DNA of 64,000 bases from Xenorhabdus ishibashii (lineage in GTDB: Bacteria > Pseudomonadota > Gammaproteobacteria > Enterobacterales > Enterobacteriaceae): assembly GCF_002632755.1 (NCBI RefSeq), contig NZ_NJAK01000002.1, positions 403,200 through 467,199 on the forward strand, read 5' to 3'. Below are positions 10,339 to 20,576 of the stretch, in pieces. Positions within the stretch are counted from its first letter, which is position 1. Every line of letters starts with the position of its first letter. The position numbers and the translations under genes are program-made. The notes under the pieces are model-generated. The model ran no database searches and had not been told where the DNA came from. It was given only the letters and a program-made list of their open reading frames with translations.

Positions 10339-10701
10339 TCAGAGCTGACGAAAACGGCTGCGCACATTGTAAGTATCAGAAGTCACATAGCGTTCCATTT
10401 GACGCAAACGTGCTTCGCTTGCCTTCAATTGGTAATCTATTTCGTCCAACATCTTCTGTGCTGAGGGCTTTCTATACTTTTCCTCTGCTGAATATCCCGC
10501 AGGTGCGGGATCCATGACAAAAGTCAAGATAATATAAGCCAGTACCGTTATGCCAAATAATCCAAAGAACAACGATAATACTGTGATGGTACGAATAAGC
10601 GGAGCGGGTACGTCAAAATAATCTGCCAATCCGGCACACACTCCTTTAACCATCCCCTGATCTGGCAGGCGGTATAGTTTTCGGCGGTATTGATTTGACA
10701 T
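10339..10701 (-). CDS. pspC: phage shock protein C
   Basis: A 120-residue inner-membrane PspC with an N-terminal PspC domain (YRLPDQGMVKGVCAGLADYFDVP) and a membrane helix near residues 40-65. With PspB it senses envelope stress and binds PspA, releasing PspF. The start is taken at the ATG at 10701, which overlaps the pspB stop codon (TAATG) and has GGAGG 8 bases upstream. An in-frame TTG 15 bases earlier lies in front of that ribosome site and is not credible. Confidence 0.95.
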   Translation of the reverse strand: MSNQYRRKLYRLPDQGMVKGVCAGLADYFDVPAPLIRTITVLSLFFGLFGITVLAYIILTFVMDPAPAGYSAEEKYRKPSAQKMLDEIDYQLKASEARLRQMERYVTSDTYNVRSRFRQL

Positions 10702-10928
10702 TATGACTGCCTCCAATTTGGATGTTCTGCGTCAAGGATCTCTTCTAACGTTTTGATTCGCTCCTGCATACGTCTGGCGTTCTCCGTCAACTGTTCCAAA
10801 CGCTGAATTTCACTGTTCCCTAATTGATCCCGATTACTGTTCCGGTTGCTGTAATGCAGCCACAACCAGATGGGTAAGACAAAAAGCACAAAAATGATCA
10901 GCGGGATACCAAGAAATATATAGCCCAT
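10701..10928 (-). CDS. pspB: phage shock protein B
   Basis: A 75-residue protein: an N-terminal membrane helix (residues about 3-25) followed by a leucine-zipper-like amphipathic helix (LGNSEIQRLEQLTENARRM). It works with PspC in stress sensing. It lies 32 bases after pspA, and its stop codon overlaps the pspC start. Confidence 0.95.
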   Translation of the reverse strand: MGYIFLGIPLIIFVLFVLPIWLWLHYSNRNSNRDQLGNSEIQRLEQLTENARRMQERIKTLEEILDAEHPNWRQS

Positions 10929-10960
10929 TATCTTTCCTTAGTTATGTATGACATATGTCA

Positions 10961-11632
10961 TCATTGAGAATCTTTGATATTCATTTTAGCTTTCAAGGCC
11001 GCTAATTGTGCACTGATTTCATCATCTGCCTTCAATTCTGCAAATTGCTGATCGAGTGATTTCTGTTTACCCAATCCAAAAGCTTCTGCTTCCGCTTCCA
11101 TGTGGTCTATCCGGCGTTCAAACTGTTCGAAGCGTGCCATTGCCTCATCGATTTTACCGCTATCCAACTGACGGCGTACCTGACGTGAAGATGCCGCGGC
11201 CTGATGACGTAGTGCCAATGATTGTTGTCTCGCACGGGCTTCTGTCAATTTGTTTTCCAGCTCACTGACTTCGCCTTTAATGCGTTCCAGTGTCTCATCC
11301 AGAATGGATAATTCGTGTGTTAGCGTTCCAACTAAGCTACTGACTTTCTGTTTCTCCATTAACGCTGCTCGCGCTAAATCTTCTTTACCCCTGCTCAGCG
11401 CCAGTTCAGCTTTTTCTTGCCAGCCATCGTTCTGATGTTCACCCATGCTGATGCGACGCAAAAGCTGTTTTTTCTCTGCCAGTGTACGGGCAGAGGTCGA
11501 GCGGATTTCCACCAGTGTGTCTTCCATTTCCTGAATCATCAAGCGGATCATTTTCTGTGGATCTTCTGCTTTATCCAACAGAGAAGAAATATTGGCATTC
11601 ACGATATCAGCAAAACGAGAAAAAATACCCAT
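10961..11632 (-). CDS. pspA: phage shock protein A
   Basis: A 223-residue coiled-coil protein that starts [15 protein letters not shown], the conserved amphipathic membrane-binding helix. Family role: an ESCRT-III-like effector that stabilises the inner membrane and, when idle, inhibits PspF. The start is placed at 11632, where AGAGG is correctly spaced. A second ATG two codons upstream is only three bases from that site. It is the first gene of pspABC-ycjXF. Confidence 0.96.
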   Translation of the reverse strand: MGIFSRFADIVNANISSLLDKAEDPQKMIRLMIQEMEDTLVEIRSTSARTLAEKKQLLRRISMGEHQNDGWQEKAELALSRGKEDLARAALMEKQKVSSLVGTLTHELSILDETLERIKGEVSELENKLTEARARQQSLALRHQAAASSRQVRRQLDSGKIDEAMARFEQFERRIDHMEAEAEAFGLGKQKSLDQQFAELKADDEISAQLAALKAKMNIKDSQ

Positions 11633-11723
11633 AGTCATAAACCTCTTTCATTAGAATATATATATGTTATGCCTGCGTACTGTTAAAACGGATACAAGAT
11701 ACACGCTAAGATACTTAACTAAA

Positions 11724-11739
11724 TACAAAATACATGCCA
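11724..11739 (-). promoter_or_regulatory. candidate sigma54 promoter of pspA
   Basis: On the minus strand the element reads TGGCATG-N4-TTGTA, with the GG of the -24 box ten bases from the G of the -12 box, as the sigma54 consensus requires. The -12 dinucleotide is GT rather than GC, a deviation. It is about 90 bases upstream of pspA, between pspA and divergent pspF, where the family promoter is expected. Confidence 0.6.
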
Positions 11740-11848
11740 ACTTTCTTGTCTTTATCATCCTATTGAAATAGTTGAGATATTTTTTATTTGCGTTTTTATT
11801 GCAATCCGTTAATTTAGTCAAGTTGACCAATTTCTGGTGAAAAATACT

Positions 11849-12871
11849 ATGACTCAGTTCATTGATAATCTATTAGGTGAAGCAAACTGTTTTATTGAAA
11901 TTTTGGAGCAAGTCTCAGCATTAGCGAAGTTGAATAAACCTGTTTTAGTTCTGGGAGAACGAGGAACAGGCAAAGAATTAATTGCCCGCCGGTTACACTA
12001 TCTTTCTCCACGCTGGCAAGGCCCTTTCATTTCCCTGAACTGTGCAACACTCAATGAAAATCTACTTGACTCAGAACTATTTGGTCATGAGGCTGGCTCA
12101 TTCACAGGTGCCCGTTCAAAACACCAAGGCCGCTTTGAGCGAGCTGATGGCGGAACCTTATTTCTTGACGAACTCGCTACGGCTCCCATGCAAGTACAGG
12201 AAAAATTACTGCGTGTCATTGAATATGGTCACTTGGAGCGTGTAGGCGGGACTCAGTCACTGCAAGTCGATGTACGTCTGGTTTGTGCAACCAACGAAGA
12301 TTTGCCTGCTATGGCTGCCCGCGGAAAATTCAGGGCTGATTTGCTCGACAGGCTCGCGTTCGATGTCGTTCATATCCCACCATTACGCCAACGACAGCAG
12401 GATATTATGTTACTGGCACAGAGTTTTGCGATTCAGATGTGCCGTGAGTTGGAGCTGCCCTTTTTCCCCGGATTTACTGACGAAGCCAAACAACAGTTAC
12501 TTTCCTATCACTGGCCTGGAAATGTTCGCGAACTAAAGAATGTCATCGAACGCTCTATTTACCGACATGGTATTAGTGAAAATGGTAATAGAGAAAATGA
12601 ATTAGATACAATCATCATCAATCCCTTTTCACTCTCACAGCAAGCTGCTCCCCTATCCACTGAGAGTGAGATGACCAATAACTTCCTTCCCAAATTACCT
12701 GTTGATTTAAGGCAATGGCAAAACGATAGCGAAAAGAGTTTAATCATACAGGCTTTGACAGAAAGCCAATTTAATCAGAAAAAGGCCGCTGATAAACTTA
12801 ATTTGACTTACCACCAGTTCCGCGGGTTAATCAAAAAACACGGTATTGATGTTAATGGCAAGATAGAGTAG
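11849..12871 (+). CDS. pspF: psp operon transcriptional activator PspF
   Basis: A 340-residue sigma54 activator without a receiver domain: the AAA+ domain starts almost at the N terminus (Walker A GERGTGKE at 36-43; Walker B LFLDEL) and a C-terminal Fis-type helix-turn-helix closes the protein (KAADKLNLTYHQFRGL). The sigma54-contact loop reads GSFTGA at residues 83-88 rather than the usual GAFTGA. Divergent from pspA, with the regulatory sites between them. The ATG at 11849 matches the family N terminus; a GTG four codons earlier is possible. Confidence 0.95.
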   Translation: MTQFIDNLLGEANCFIEILEQVSALAKLNKPVLVLGERGTGKELIARRLHYLSPRWQGPFISLNCATLNENLLDSELFGHEAGSFTGARSKHQGRFERADGGTLFLDELATAPMQVQEKLLRVIEYGHLERVGGTQSLQVDVRLVCATNEDLPAMAARGKFRADLLDRLAFDVVHIPPLRQRQQDIMLLAQSFAIQMCRELELPFFPGFTDEAKQQLLSYHWPGNVRELKNVIERSIYRHGISENGNRENELDTIIINPFSLSQQAAPLSTESEMTNNFLPKLPVDLRQWQNDSEKSLIIQALTESQFNQKKAADKLNLTYHQFRGLIKKHGIDVNGKIE

Positions 12872-12891
12872 ACAGATAAAAAACGATAGAT

Positions 12892-13010
12892 AAAAAAGTA
12901 GCCGGCACCCGAGCCGGCTAATAAAAATACTGGAAGCAATGTGAGCAATGTCGTGCCTTATCTGAGATACCTACTTGCTACTGCAAGAGTGTCTCTCTGA
13001 AGAGCACATG
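12892..13010 (-). ncRNA. ryhB: small regulatory RNA RyhB
   Basis: The minus strand between pspF and sapA carries the RyhB core: GCACGACATTGCTCACATT continuing through GCTTCCAGTATT (plus-strand bases 12926-12957), as in E. coli RyhB. It ends in a GC-rich hairpin, TAGCCGGC / GCCGGCTA (12899-12920), followed by six T on the minus strand, as for an Hfq-binding Rho-independent terminator. A near-perfect Fur box overlapping a TATTAT -10 box lies just upstream. The 5' end near 13010 is inferred from the -10, giving about 119 nt, longer than the 90 nt of E. coli. Family role: under iron limitation it represses mRNAs of iron-using proteins such as SodB, whose gene is in this window. Confidence 0.92.
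12899..12920 (-). terminator. RyhB terminator
   Basis: Perfect 8-bp stem TAGCCGGC / GCCGGCTA with a 6-base loop; the T6 tract is on the minus strand (A6 at 12892-12897). It sits 28 bases after pspF but has no T run on the plus strand, so it belongs to RyhB. Confidence 0.88.
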
Positions 13011-13014
13011 CGAA

Positions 13015-13029
13015 TGATAATACTTATCA
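13015..13029. promoter_or_regulatory. Fur box and -10 of ryhB
   Basis: TGATAATACTTATCA matches the 7-1-7 Fur consensus TGATAATnATTATCA at 13 of 14 positions. It overlaps the minus-strand -10 candidate TATTAT (13022-13017) of ryhB; a -35-like TTTACA lies upstream at a slightly short spacing. It is about 125 bases upstream of sapA on the other strand, so effects on sap are conceivable. Confidence 0.85.
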
Positions 13030-13152
13030 ATTACACTTGTAAAGCATTTTATTGAGAATTTCTCTCGTTATCGTGATCTGTCCGTTGTTTTTGAGCAGAA
13101 AGCGTTAATTAAGTTACAATGGCCAAACTCTTTTCTATGACTGACATTTTAT

Positions 13153-14892
13153 ATGCGTTATTTGATTTACTGGATTATATTATTGATTTCCACCCCGACT
13201 CTGGCAGCCAAGAACGCTACTCCAGAAACTGCTGCGGGATCCATTCCAGAGCCTACCAAAACGATTCCAGAATCGAAGCCAAACAACATCTCGGAAAGTC
13301 TGCCTCATATTTCAACTTCCTTACGGCAAAACGGTTTTATTTATTGCATTAATGGCAATTTGAATACATTTAATCCCCAAATGGCTATCAGTGGCTTGAC
13401 GGTGGATACACTTGCTGCGCAGATTTACAACCGCCTGCTGGGTGTTGATCCTCTTACCTATCGTCTGGTTCCTGAACTGGCTACTGATTGGGAAGTACGG
13501 GACAGCGGGGCAACTTATCGCCTTTACTTGCGCCATAATGTTGCTTTCCAATCAACCGATTGGTTTACACCAACCCGCACAATGGACGCAGATGATGTTG
13601 TTTTCAGTTTCCGCCGTGTCTTCGATAAAACACATGATTATCATGATGTTAATGGTGGTCACTACCCCTATTTTGACAGTTTACAATTTGGCGCTTCAAT
13701 AAAGGATATTCGGAAAATCAATCAATATACTGTCGAATTTCACCTTAATGCCCCCGATGCTTCTTTTCTTTGGCATCTGGCAACCTACTATGCACCTATA
13801 CTATCCCAGGAATATGCTGAAAAATTGCAGCAAATGAATCGGCAGGGACAAATAGATTGGAAACCTGTCGGTACAGGCCCCTTCATGCTGGAAGATTATC
13901 AGATGGATCAATTTATCCGCCTTGTTCGCCATGATAACTATTGGAAAGGTAAACCGCGCATGGAGCAGATTGTTATAGACACTGGCGCAGGTGGTACAGG
14001 CAGGATCTCAAAACTGCTCACAGGTGAATGCGATGTACTGGCTTATCCCGATGCTAATCAGTGGAATATTTTGCATGATGACCCAAATCTGCGGCAGACA
14101 TTACGTTCAGGCATGAATATTGCGTATCTTGCTTTTAATACCAGTAAACCTCCTTTGGATCAGTTAGCCGTTCGTCAAGCGATTGCTTACGCCATTAATA
14201 ACCTGCGCCTGATGAAATCTATTTACTATGGTACGGCAGAGACAGCAGCTTCTATTTTGCCTCGTGCATCCTGGGCGTATGATAATCGTGCTGAAATCAC
14301 TGAATACAACCCTGAAAAATCCCGCAAGATGTTAAATGAACTGGGATTAAATGGGTTGGAATTAACTTTATGGGTTCCAACGGCTTCACAATCCTATAAT
14401 CCAAGCCCTTTGAAAATGGCGGAGCTGATTCAGGCAGATTTGGCACAGGTTGGTGTTAAGATGTCTATCCGCCCCGTCGAAGGCCGTTTTCAGGAAAACC
14501 AACTCATGGATAAAACCCACGATATGACGCTGGCAGGCTGGTCTACTGATAGCAACGATCCCGATAGTTTTTTCCGCCCGTTATTGAGTTGTGCCGCCAT
14601 TGCATCCCAAACGAATCTGAGCCGTTGGTGTAACTCAGCTTTTGATGATGCTCTTCATGAGGCCTTATTAAATCAACAACTTGCTTCACGCATCAAAAAT
14701 TATCATGTTGCACAAGAAATCCTCGCGCAGCAATTACCCGTATTGCCACTGGCTTATTCGATGCGTTTACAGATCTCCCGCTATAACATCCAAGGGTTGG
14801 TACTCAGCCCATTTGGCAATAGTTCCTTTGACAAAGTCTACCGCGAACAGGAAGCCACCGTTCCTGATAAAAATAAAAAGGAAAGCAAATGA
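13153..14892 (+). CDS. sapA: SapA periplasmic peptide-binding protein of the Sap ABC system
   Basis: A 579-residue class-5 extracellular solute-binding protein (DppA/OppA fold). The N-terminal signal peptide ends near TLAA. A Pro/Ser/Thr/Glu-rich linker of roughly 25 residues precedes the conserved body ([15 protein letters not shown], then [10 protein letters not shown] and [10 protein letters not shown]) and seems absent from the E. coli protein. SapA is known for binding antimicrobial peptides or haem-type ligands in several pathogens. The ATG lacks a strong ribosome site, so the start is less sure than the gene. It overlaps sapB by ATGA. Confidence 0.93.
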   Translation: MRYLIYWIILLISTPTLAAKNATPETAAGSIPEPTKTIPESKPNNISESLPHISTSLRQNGFIYCINGNLNTFNPQMAISGLTVDTLAAQIYNRLLGVDPLTYRLVPELATDWEVRDSGATYRLYLRHNVAFQSTDWFTPTRTMDADDVVFSFRRVFDKTHDYHDVNGGHYPYFDSLQFGASIKDIRKINQYTVEFHLNAPDASFLWHLATYYAPILSQEYAEKLQQMNRQGQIDWKPVGTGPFMLEDYQMDQFIRLVRHDNYWKGKPRMEQIVIDTGAGGTGRISKLLTGECDVLAYPDANQWNILHDDPNLRQTLRSGMNIAYLAFNTSKPPLDQLAVRQAIAYAINNLRLMKSIYYGTAETAASILPRASWAYDNRAEITEYNPEKSRKMLNELGLNGLELTLWVPTASQSYNPSPLKMAELIQADLAQVGVKMSIRPVEGRFQENQLMDKTHDMTLAGWSTDSNDPDSFFRPLLSCAAIASQTNLSRWCNSAFDDALHEALLNQQLASRIKNYHVAQEILAQQLPVLPLAYSMRLQISRYNIQGLVLSPFGNSSFDKVYREQEATVPDKNKKESK

Positions 14893-15854
14893 TTATTTAT
14901 ATCCTGCGTCGTTTGTTGCTTCTGGTTGTGACGTTGTTTTTTCTTTCATTAATCAGTTTCAGCCTGATGTATTTCACACCTCATGGTGCCTTGAGTGGCG
15001 CATCACTGTCAGACGCTTATATCTACTATTTTCGTAGCTTACTCCAATGGGATTTTGGTATTTCCAGAATTAATGGGGAACGGGTTATCGAACAACTGTA
15101 TAGTGTTCTCCCTGCCACGATGGAGCTGTGTGTCCTCTCTTTTTCCATGGCATTGTTAATCGGTATACCTCTTGGGATTATCGCTGGTGTCTGGCGCAAT
15201 AAAAAAGCCGATATCATTATCAGTACATTTGCCCTCTGTGGTTTTTCCATTCCGGTTTTCTGGCTGGCGTTACTGCTGACCCTGCTTTTTTCACTGTATT
15301 TGGGCTGGCTACCTGTTTCAGGACGGGTTGATTTACTCTATCGGATGGAGCCTGTCACGGGTTCTGCACTAATCGATGCCTGGTTGTCAAAATCGCCTTA
15401 TCGCAGTGAAATGATCAAGAGTGTTATTCTGCATATGGTTCTGCCCGTTATCACACTGGCCGTTGCTCCGACTACCGAGGTTATCCGTTTGATGCGCAAT
15501 AGTGCAGAGGAAATTTCAGGCGAAAATTACATCAAATCAGCAGCAACACGTGGTTTATCACGGCTAACTATTATTCGTCGCCATCTATTGCATAATGCCT
15601 TGCCGCCCATCATTCCTAAGTTAGGGTTACAATTTTCAACCATGCTCACATTAGCGATGGTGACAGAGCAAGTCTTTAACTGGCCAGGTTTAGGACGTTG
15701 GCTTATCAGCGCTATCCGGCAGCAGGATTATTCTGCCATCTCGGCGGGCGTCATGGTGATAGGAACGCTGGTTATTTCCGTTAATATTCTGACAGATATT
15801 ATTGGCGCGATGGCTAATCCCCTGAAGCATAAGGAATGGTATGCCATTAGATAA
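14889..15854 (+). CDS. sapB: SapB ABC transporter permease
   Basis: A 321-residue inner-membrane permease of the DppB type, identical in length to E. coli SapB. It has about six membrane helices and the EAA loop region ([23 protein letters not shown]) that docks with the ATPases. With SapC it forms the channel of the Sap system, implicated in antimicrobial-peptide resistance and, in E. coli, putrescine export. It overlaps sapA by four bases and sapC by fourteen. Confidence 0.95.
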   Translation: MIIYILRRLLLLVVTLFFLSLISFSLMYFTPHGALSGASLSDAYIYYFRSLLQWDFGISRINGERVIEQLYSVLPATMELCVLSFSMALLIGIPLGIIAGVWRNKKADIIISTFALCGFSIPVFWLALLLTLLFSLYLGWLPVSGRVDLLYRMEPVTGSALIDAWLSKSPYRSEMIKSVILHMVLPVITLAVAPTTEVIRLMRNSAEEISGENYIKSAATRGLSRLTIIRRHLLHNALPPIIPKLGLQFSTMLTLAMVTEQVFNWPGLGRWLISAIRQQDYSAISAGVMVIGTLVISVNILTDIIGAMANPLKHKEWYAIR

Positions 15855-16728
15855 TTTTTACCGCGAAAAGAAGATGCCGTCACCATTGAGAGTTATCTGG
15901 CGATTTTTCTATGCTGATATATTAGCAATGACGGGTTTTTATGGCGTGTTAATTTTAATAGCACTGTGCCTGTTGGGCGATCTTCTCGCTCCATATCGGC
16001 TTGATCAACAATTTATGGCTCAGCTTATGCCACCTTCATGGTCACATCACGGTAATGTTGCCTTTTTCCTTGGAACTGATGATCTTGGCCGTGATATTTT
16101 CAGCCGCCTGTTGATTGGTACATCTTCCACATTTGGAGGGGCATTGGTTGTTACTGCGGCAACAACCATTGTAGGATTAATTATCGGGAGCCTTGCCGGA
16201 ATGACTCATGGCTTGAGATCGGCAGTTCTGAACCATATCCTTGATACCTTACTCTCAATTCCTTCATTACTACTGGCTATCATTGTCGTTGCTTTTGCTG
16301 GCGCTAGCTTGCAGCATGCCATGATTGCCGTTTCGCTGGCACTGCTGCCAAGAATAGTACGAACCGTTTATACTGCTGTACATGACGAGCTGGATAAAGA
16401 GTACATTATTGCAGCGCGGCTGGATGGCGCTTCAAACTACCATATTTTACGTTATGCCGTTCTCCCCAACATCACGGCGGTGATCGTCAGTGAATTAACC
16501 CGTGCTCTTTCCATCGCTATTCTTGATATTGCCGCGCTGGGATTCCTCAATCTTGGGGCACAACTGCCATCCCCCGAATGGGGAGCTATGCTGGGGGATT
16601 CATTAGAATTGATCTATGCTGCACCATGGACTGTTATGTTACCCGGAGCAGCAATTATGCTCAGTGTCCTGCTGGTTAACTTACTGGGTGACGGCCTGCA
16701 CCGCGCCATTAACGCAGGAGTTGAATGA
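15841..16728 (+). CDS. sapC: SapC ABC transporter permease
   Basis: A 295-residue permease of the DppC type. The N terminus [11 protein letters not shown] resembles E. coli SapC, and the EAA loop ([20 protein letters not shown]) and the conserved [10 protein letters not shown] segment are present. It pairs with SapB in the inner membrane. Its start lies inside the end of sapB and its stop overlaps the first of two ATG codons before sapD. Confidence 0.95.
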   Translation: MPLDNFYREKKMPSPLRVIWRFFYADILAMTGFYGVLILIALCLLGDLLAPYRLDQQFMAQLMPPSWSHHGNVAFFLGTDDLGRDIFSRLLIGTSSTFGGALVVTAATTIVGLIIGSLAGMTHGLRSAVLNHILDTLLSIPSLLLAIIVVAFAGASLQHAMIAVSLALLPRIVRTVYTAVHDELDKEYIIAARLDGASNYHILRYAVLPNITAVIVSELTRALSIAILDIAALGFLNLGAQLPSPEWGAMLGDSLELIYAAPWTVMLPGAAIMLSVLLVNLLGDGLHRAINAGVE

Positions 16729-17720
16729 TGCCATTGCTTGATATTCGAAACCTTACTATTGAATTCATGACGGCAGAAGGTCCCGTCAAAGCCGTTGACC
16801 GGATGAGTATTTCACTGACAGAAGGTGAAATATTGGGTCTGGCTGGCGAATCAGGCTCCGGCAAAAGTCTGATTGCCAAAGCGATTTGTGGCGTCACAAA
16901 AGAGAACCTCAAAGTAACCGCAGACCGTTTCCGTTTTAACGATATTGATTTATTACGCCTGACACCACGGCAGCGCCGTAAGGTGATTGGCCACAATATT
17001 TCAATGATTTTTCAGGAGCCACAGTCATGTCTCGATCCATCAGAAAATATTGGTAAACAGATTATTCAATCTATTCCTGGGTGGACGTATAAGGGGCGTT
17101 GGTGGCAGAGATTTAATTGGCGAAAACGTCGTGCAATTGAGTTGTTGCACCGTGTTGGTATTAAAGATCACGATGACATTATGCACAGTTACCCTTACGA
17201 ATTAACCGAAGGTGAATGTCAAAAAGTGATGATTGCCATTGCGCTTGCCAACCAGCCCCGATTGCTGATTGCCGACGAACCAACCAATGCAATGGAGCCA
17301 ACGACACAGGCACAAATATTCCGTTTGCTGTCGAGCCTCAATCAGAACAACAATATGACTATCCTGCTAATCAGCCATGACCTGCAAATGATGAGTAAAT
17401 TGGTCAAACGCATCAATGTGCTGTATTGCGGTCAGACAGTGGAAAGTGCTATAACAGATGAGCTACTGGTGAAACCTTATCATCCCTATACGCAAGCGTT
17501 GATCCGTTCAATTCCTGATTTTGGCAGCCCGTTACCACATAAAAGTCGGCTAAATACGCTGTCTGGCGCGATTCCGTCACTGGAGCATCTACCAGTAGGT
17601 TGCCGCTTGGGACCACGTTGCCCTTATGCACAAAAAACCTGTATTGCAACTCCACGGTTACGGGTGATTAAGAGCCATGCATTCGCCTGTCATTTCCCTT
17701 TGAATATGGAGGAGCCGTAA
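16728..17720 (+). CDS. sapD: SapD ABC transporter ATP-binding protein
   Basis: A 330-residue ATPase of the DppD type. Walker A is GESGSGKS, Walker B LLIADEP, and the signature is the atypical LTEGECQK seen in other SapD proteins. The C-terminal oligopeptide-transporter tail carries [10 protein letters not shown] and a final cysteine-histidine pair. SapD is also known in E. coli as TrkE, affecting potassium uptake. ATGATG at 16725: the second ATG fits AGGAG spacing and the family N terminus MPLLD. Confidence 0.95.
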   Translation: MPLLDIRNLTIEFMTAEGPVKAVDRMSISLTEGEILGLAGESGSGKSLIAKAICGVTKENLKVTADRFRFNDIDLLRLTPRQRRKVIGHNISMIFQEPQSCLDPSENIGKQIIQSIPGWTYKGRWWQRFNWRKRRAIELLHRVGIKDHDDIMHSYPYELTEGECQKVMIAIALANQPRLLIADEPTNAMEPTTQAQIFRLLSSLNQNNNMTILLISHDLQMMSKLVKRINVLYCGQTVESAITDELLVKPYHPYTQALIRSIPDFGSPLPHKSRLNTLSGAIPSLEHLPVGCRLGPRCPYAQKTCIATPRLRVIKSHAFACHFPLNMEEP

Positions 17721-18530
17721 TTGGTTGAGACATTGCTGGAAGTTAAAAATTTAACTAAAACATTTCGCCATCAAACTGGACTATTTCGCCGTCATCAACT
17801 TGACGCCGTAAAACCAGTGAGCTTTAGCCTGCAACCGAAAAAAACCCTCGCTATCCTTGGTGCAAATGGTTCCGGTAAATCGACACTAGCCAGAATGTTA
17901 TCAGGGGTTATTGAGCCGACTTCAGGTGAAATTCTGATTAACGGGCATAAGCTGTCTTACGGAGACTACAGCTATCGCAGCCAGCGCATTCGCATGATTT
18001 TTCAAGATCCCAGCACATCAATGAATCCTCGTCAGCGCATTGGTCAGATTCTGGATATGCCGTTAATTTTGAATACGGAGTTATCTCCCTCCGAACGGGA
18101 AAAACGGATCAACCAAACTTTGCGTCAAGTTGGTTTACTGCCAGACCATGCTAATTACTATCCACATATGCTGGCATCAGGACAAAAACAGCGTGTGGCT
18201 TTGGCTCGCGCTTTAATATTGCAACCCCAAATCATTGTTGCCGATGAAGCCCTGGCATCCCTTGATATGTCGATGCGTTCCCAAATCATCAATTTGATGC
18301 TGGAGTTACAGGAAAAACAGGGTATTTCATATATCTATGTCACTCAGCATCTCGGCATGATGAAGCATATCAGTGATCAAGTACTGGTCATGCATCAAGG
18401 GGAGGTTGTCGAACGTGGTAATACAGCGGAGGTTCTGGCTTCCCCGCTGCATGATATTACCCGCAAATTGATAGCCAGCCATTTTGGTGAAGCCCTGTCT
18501 GCTGAAGCATGGCGACAAGATATCACCTAG
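17721..18530 (+). CDS. sapF: SapF ABC transporter ATP-binding protein
   Basis: A 269-residue ATPase of the DppF type: Walker A GANGSGKS, Walker B IIVADEA, and a degenerate signature ASGQKQR in place of LSGGQ. Translation starts at TTG, immediately after the sapD stop codon, with GGAGGAG six bases upstream; the N terminus VETLLEVKNLTKTF agrees with E. coli MIETLLEVRN. It is the last gene of the sapABCDF operon. Confidence 0.95.
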   Translation: MVETLLEVKNLTKTFRHQTGLFRRHQLDAVKPVSFSLQPKKTLAILGANGSGKSTLARMLSGVIEPTSGEILINGHKLSYGDYSYRSQRIRMIFQDPSTSMNPRQRIGQILDMPLILNTELSPSEREKRINQTLRQVGLLPDHANYYPHMLASGQKQRVALARALILQPQIIVADEALASLDMSMRSQIINLMLELQEKQGISYIYVTQHLGMMKHISDQVLVMHQGEVVERGNTAEVLASPLHDITRKLIASHFGEALSAEAWRQDIT

Positions 18531-18736
18531 TGTTTTTGTTGGGTGTATTTTAATCACTGATCGGAACAGAATGGGAAACTCACCACATTTTCCTCCGGCA
18601 TGGTAGAATCATCCCCGTTTATTCACCATAAATACCGTAGTTATGGTTAGATATTTATTATTTCTGTTTTTCCATAACTTTTGGTGTTTGATCACAAAGA
18701 ACAATTTTGATCATAGAGAACAATAAGGATACTGCT

Positions 18737-19525
18737 ATGGGTTTCATGACCGGCAAGCGCATTCTCATTACTGGCGTCGCCAGCAAACTGTCTATTGCTT
18801 ATGGAATTGCCAAGGCAATGCACGATCAAGGAGCAGAGCTGGCTTTCACTTACCAAAATGACAAGCTGAAACCTCGTGTCGAAGAATTCGCCGCATCACT
18901 GAATTCAGATATCGTTCTGCCATGTGACGTGGCTGACGATGAAAGTATCGACGCATTGTTCGTTGAATTAGGCAAAGTATGGCCTAAATTCGATGGTTTT
19001 GTTCACTCGATCGGTTATGCACCGGCTGACCAGCTTGATGGTGATTATGTTAATGCTGTTAACCGCGAAGGCTTCAAGATTGCACACGACATCAGTGCAT
19101 ACAGCTTTGTCGCAATGGCAAAAGTCTGCCGTAATATGCTAAATCCTGGTTCTGCTCTACTGACCTTAAGTTATTTGGGTGCAGAGCGTGCAATTCCTAA
19201 CTATAACGTCATGGGGCTGGCAAAAGCTTCTCTGGAAGCAAATGTGCGTTATATGGCAAATGCAATGGGTGCTGAAGGTGTCCGTGTTAATGGTATCTCT
19301 GCTGGCCCAATCCGTACTCTGGCAGCTTCTGGTATCAAAGATTTCCGTAAGATGCTGGCACACTGTGAAGCAGTTACACCTATTCGCCGCACTGTAACAA
19401 CCGAGGATGTTGGTAATGCTGCTGCCTTCTTGTGTTCAGATCTGGCTGGTGGTATTAGCGGCGAGATCTTGCATGTTGACGGTGGTTTCAGCATCGCTGC
19501 CATGAATGAGTTAGAGTTAAAATAA
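18737..19525 (+). CDS. fabI: enoyl-[acyl-carrier-protein] reductase FabI
   Basis: A 262-residue NADH-dependent enoyl-ACP reductase that completes each cycle of fatty-acid elongation. The nucleotide-binding N terminus is [17 protein letters not shown], and the catalytic Tyr/Lys segment is present in [14 protein letters not shown]. The start is placed at 18737, where AAGGA is seven bases upstream and the N terminus matches the family; an ATG ten codons earlier is out of keeping with both. Confidence 0.97.
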   Translation: MGFMTGKRILITGVASKLSIAYGIAKAMHDQGAELAFTYQNDKLKPRVEEFAASLNSDIVLPCDVADDESIDALFVELGKVWPKFDGFVHSIGYAPADQLDGDYVNAVNREGFKIAHDISAYSFVAMAKVCRNMLNPGSALLTLSYLGAERAIPNYNVMGLAKASLEANVRYMANAMGAEGVRVNGISAGPIRTLAASGIKDFRKMLAHCEAVTPIRRTVTTEDVGNAAAFLCSDLAGGISGEILHVDGGFSIAAMNELELK

Positions 19526-19543
19526 TAGGTTCGTCAGTATATT

Positions 19544-19587
19544 AAAAACAGTCCCAGCCATAATATTATGGTCGGGACTGTTTTTTT
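19544..19587. terminator. bidirectional terminator between fabI and pdxY
   Basis: AAAAACAGTCCC pairs with GGGACTGTTTTT, enclosing a second inner palindrome (CCATAATATTATGG). Runs of A upstream and T downstream make it an effective terminator in both directions for these convergent genes. Confidence 0.92.
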
Positions 19588-19589
19588 GT

Positions 19590-20468
19590 TTAGTCTATTC
19601 TGACGGCATGAAATTGATGTTCTGGAGTGACTATCTTATCTTGTGCGGCAATAATCTGTAATTCATATTCCTCACTCTTTTGCGTCTCCAACATGACTTC
19701 GTAGACCGCAGCCGCAACATGTTCTAAAGCAGCTTGCAATGCTTCATTCGTCAAAGATGGATTTTTCAATAGATTGGCGAGAAGCAAACCACTAGTTAAA
19801 TCTCCAACACCAACTGGTTGACGTGATCCTGTATCAATCAATGGACGGCTAACGTGCCAACTATGTTCTTTAGTTACCAAAAGCATTTCAAAACAATCGG
19901 CCTGATAACCTGCACGGCTCAAATGTTTGATCAATACAATCTTGGGACCTTTTTCACATAACTCACGCGCGGCAGATATAGCTTGTTCTACACTGCCAAT
20001 TTTCCGCATAGTCAATGTTTCAAGTTCCAACAAGTTAGGTGCAATAATATCACTGGCAGGCAATGCGTTATCACATAAAAATTCAGCAACTCCTGGAGCA
20101 ACTATACACCCTTTTTCTGGATGCCCCATTACAGGGTCACAGAAATACCATGCATCAGGGTTGGCTTTTTTAACCTGATTCACGATATCAAGGATATAGT
20201 TTCCCTGCTCCGCAGAACCAATATAACCACTCAGAACTGCATTACAGGATGCGAGCTTATTAATTTCACCAATTCCCTGCACGATTTCAGTTAAATGTTC
20301 CGGTGGCATTACACAACCACGCCATTGAGGATATTGTGTATGGTTCGAAAATTGAACTGTATTTAATGCCCATACGTTCACCCCCATACGACGCATCGGG
20401 AAAACAGCCGCACTGTTTCCTGCATGACCAAAGACAACATGAGACTGAATTGAAAGAACATTATTCAT
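19590..20468 (-). CDS. pdxY: pyridoxal kinase PdxY
   Basis: A 292-residue ribokinase-family protein that phosphorylates pyridoxal in vitamin B6 salvage. The N terminus [22 protein letters not shown] and the anion-hole region [16 protein letters not shown], where the catalytic Asp sits, match PdxY. It is downstream of tyrS and pdxH, the latter being another B6 salvage enzyme. Confidence 0.95.
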   Translation of the reverse strand: MNNVLSIQSHVVFGHAGNSAAVFPMRRMGVNVWALNTVQFSNHTQYPQWRGCVMPPEHLTEIVQGIGEINKLASCNAVLSGYIGSAEQGNYILDIVNQVKKANPDAWYFCDPVMGHPEKGCIVAPGVAEFLCDNALPASDIIAPNLLELETLTMRKIGSVEQAISAARELCEKGPKIVLIKHLSRAGYQADCFEMLLVTKEHSWHVSRPLIDTGSRQPVGVGDLTSGLLLANLLKNPSLTNEALQAALEHVAAAVYEVMLETQKSEEYELQIIAAQDKIVTPEHQFHAVRID

Positions 20469-20533
20469 GATGAGGCCTAATTTATTATTTTAAATTTATG
20501 AATAGATAATATTTATAAAGACACCAGATACAG

Positions 20534-20559
20534 TAAGGGCAACATTATCGTTGCCCTTA
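20534..20559 (-). terminator. stem-loop after tyrS
   Basis: Perfect 10-bp stem TAAGGGCAAC / GTTGCCCTTA with a 6-base loop, directly downstream of tyrS on the minus strand. No T tract follows, so it may be a weak terminator or a processing/stability hairpin between tyrS and pdxY. Confidence 0.5.
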
Positions 20560-20576
20560 GTAATAATATTAGTTAA

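Noticed and set aside
10702..10716. Longer pspC starting at TTG 10716
   Set aside because: The GGAGG ribosome site lies inside the proposed extension and the ATG at 10701 overlaps the pspB stop codon.
12899..12920. Hairpin taken at first as the pspF terminator
   Set aside because: The T run is on the minus strand and the upstream minus-strand sequence is the RyhB core, so it terminates RyhB.
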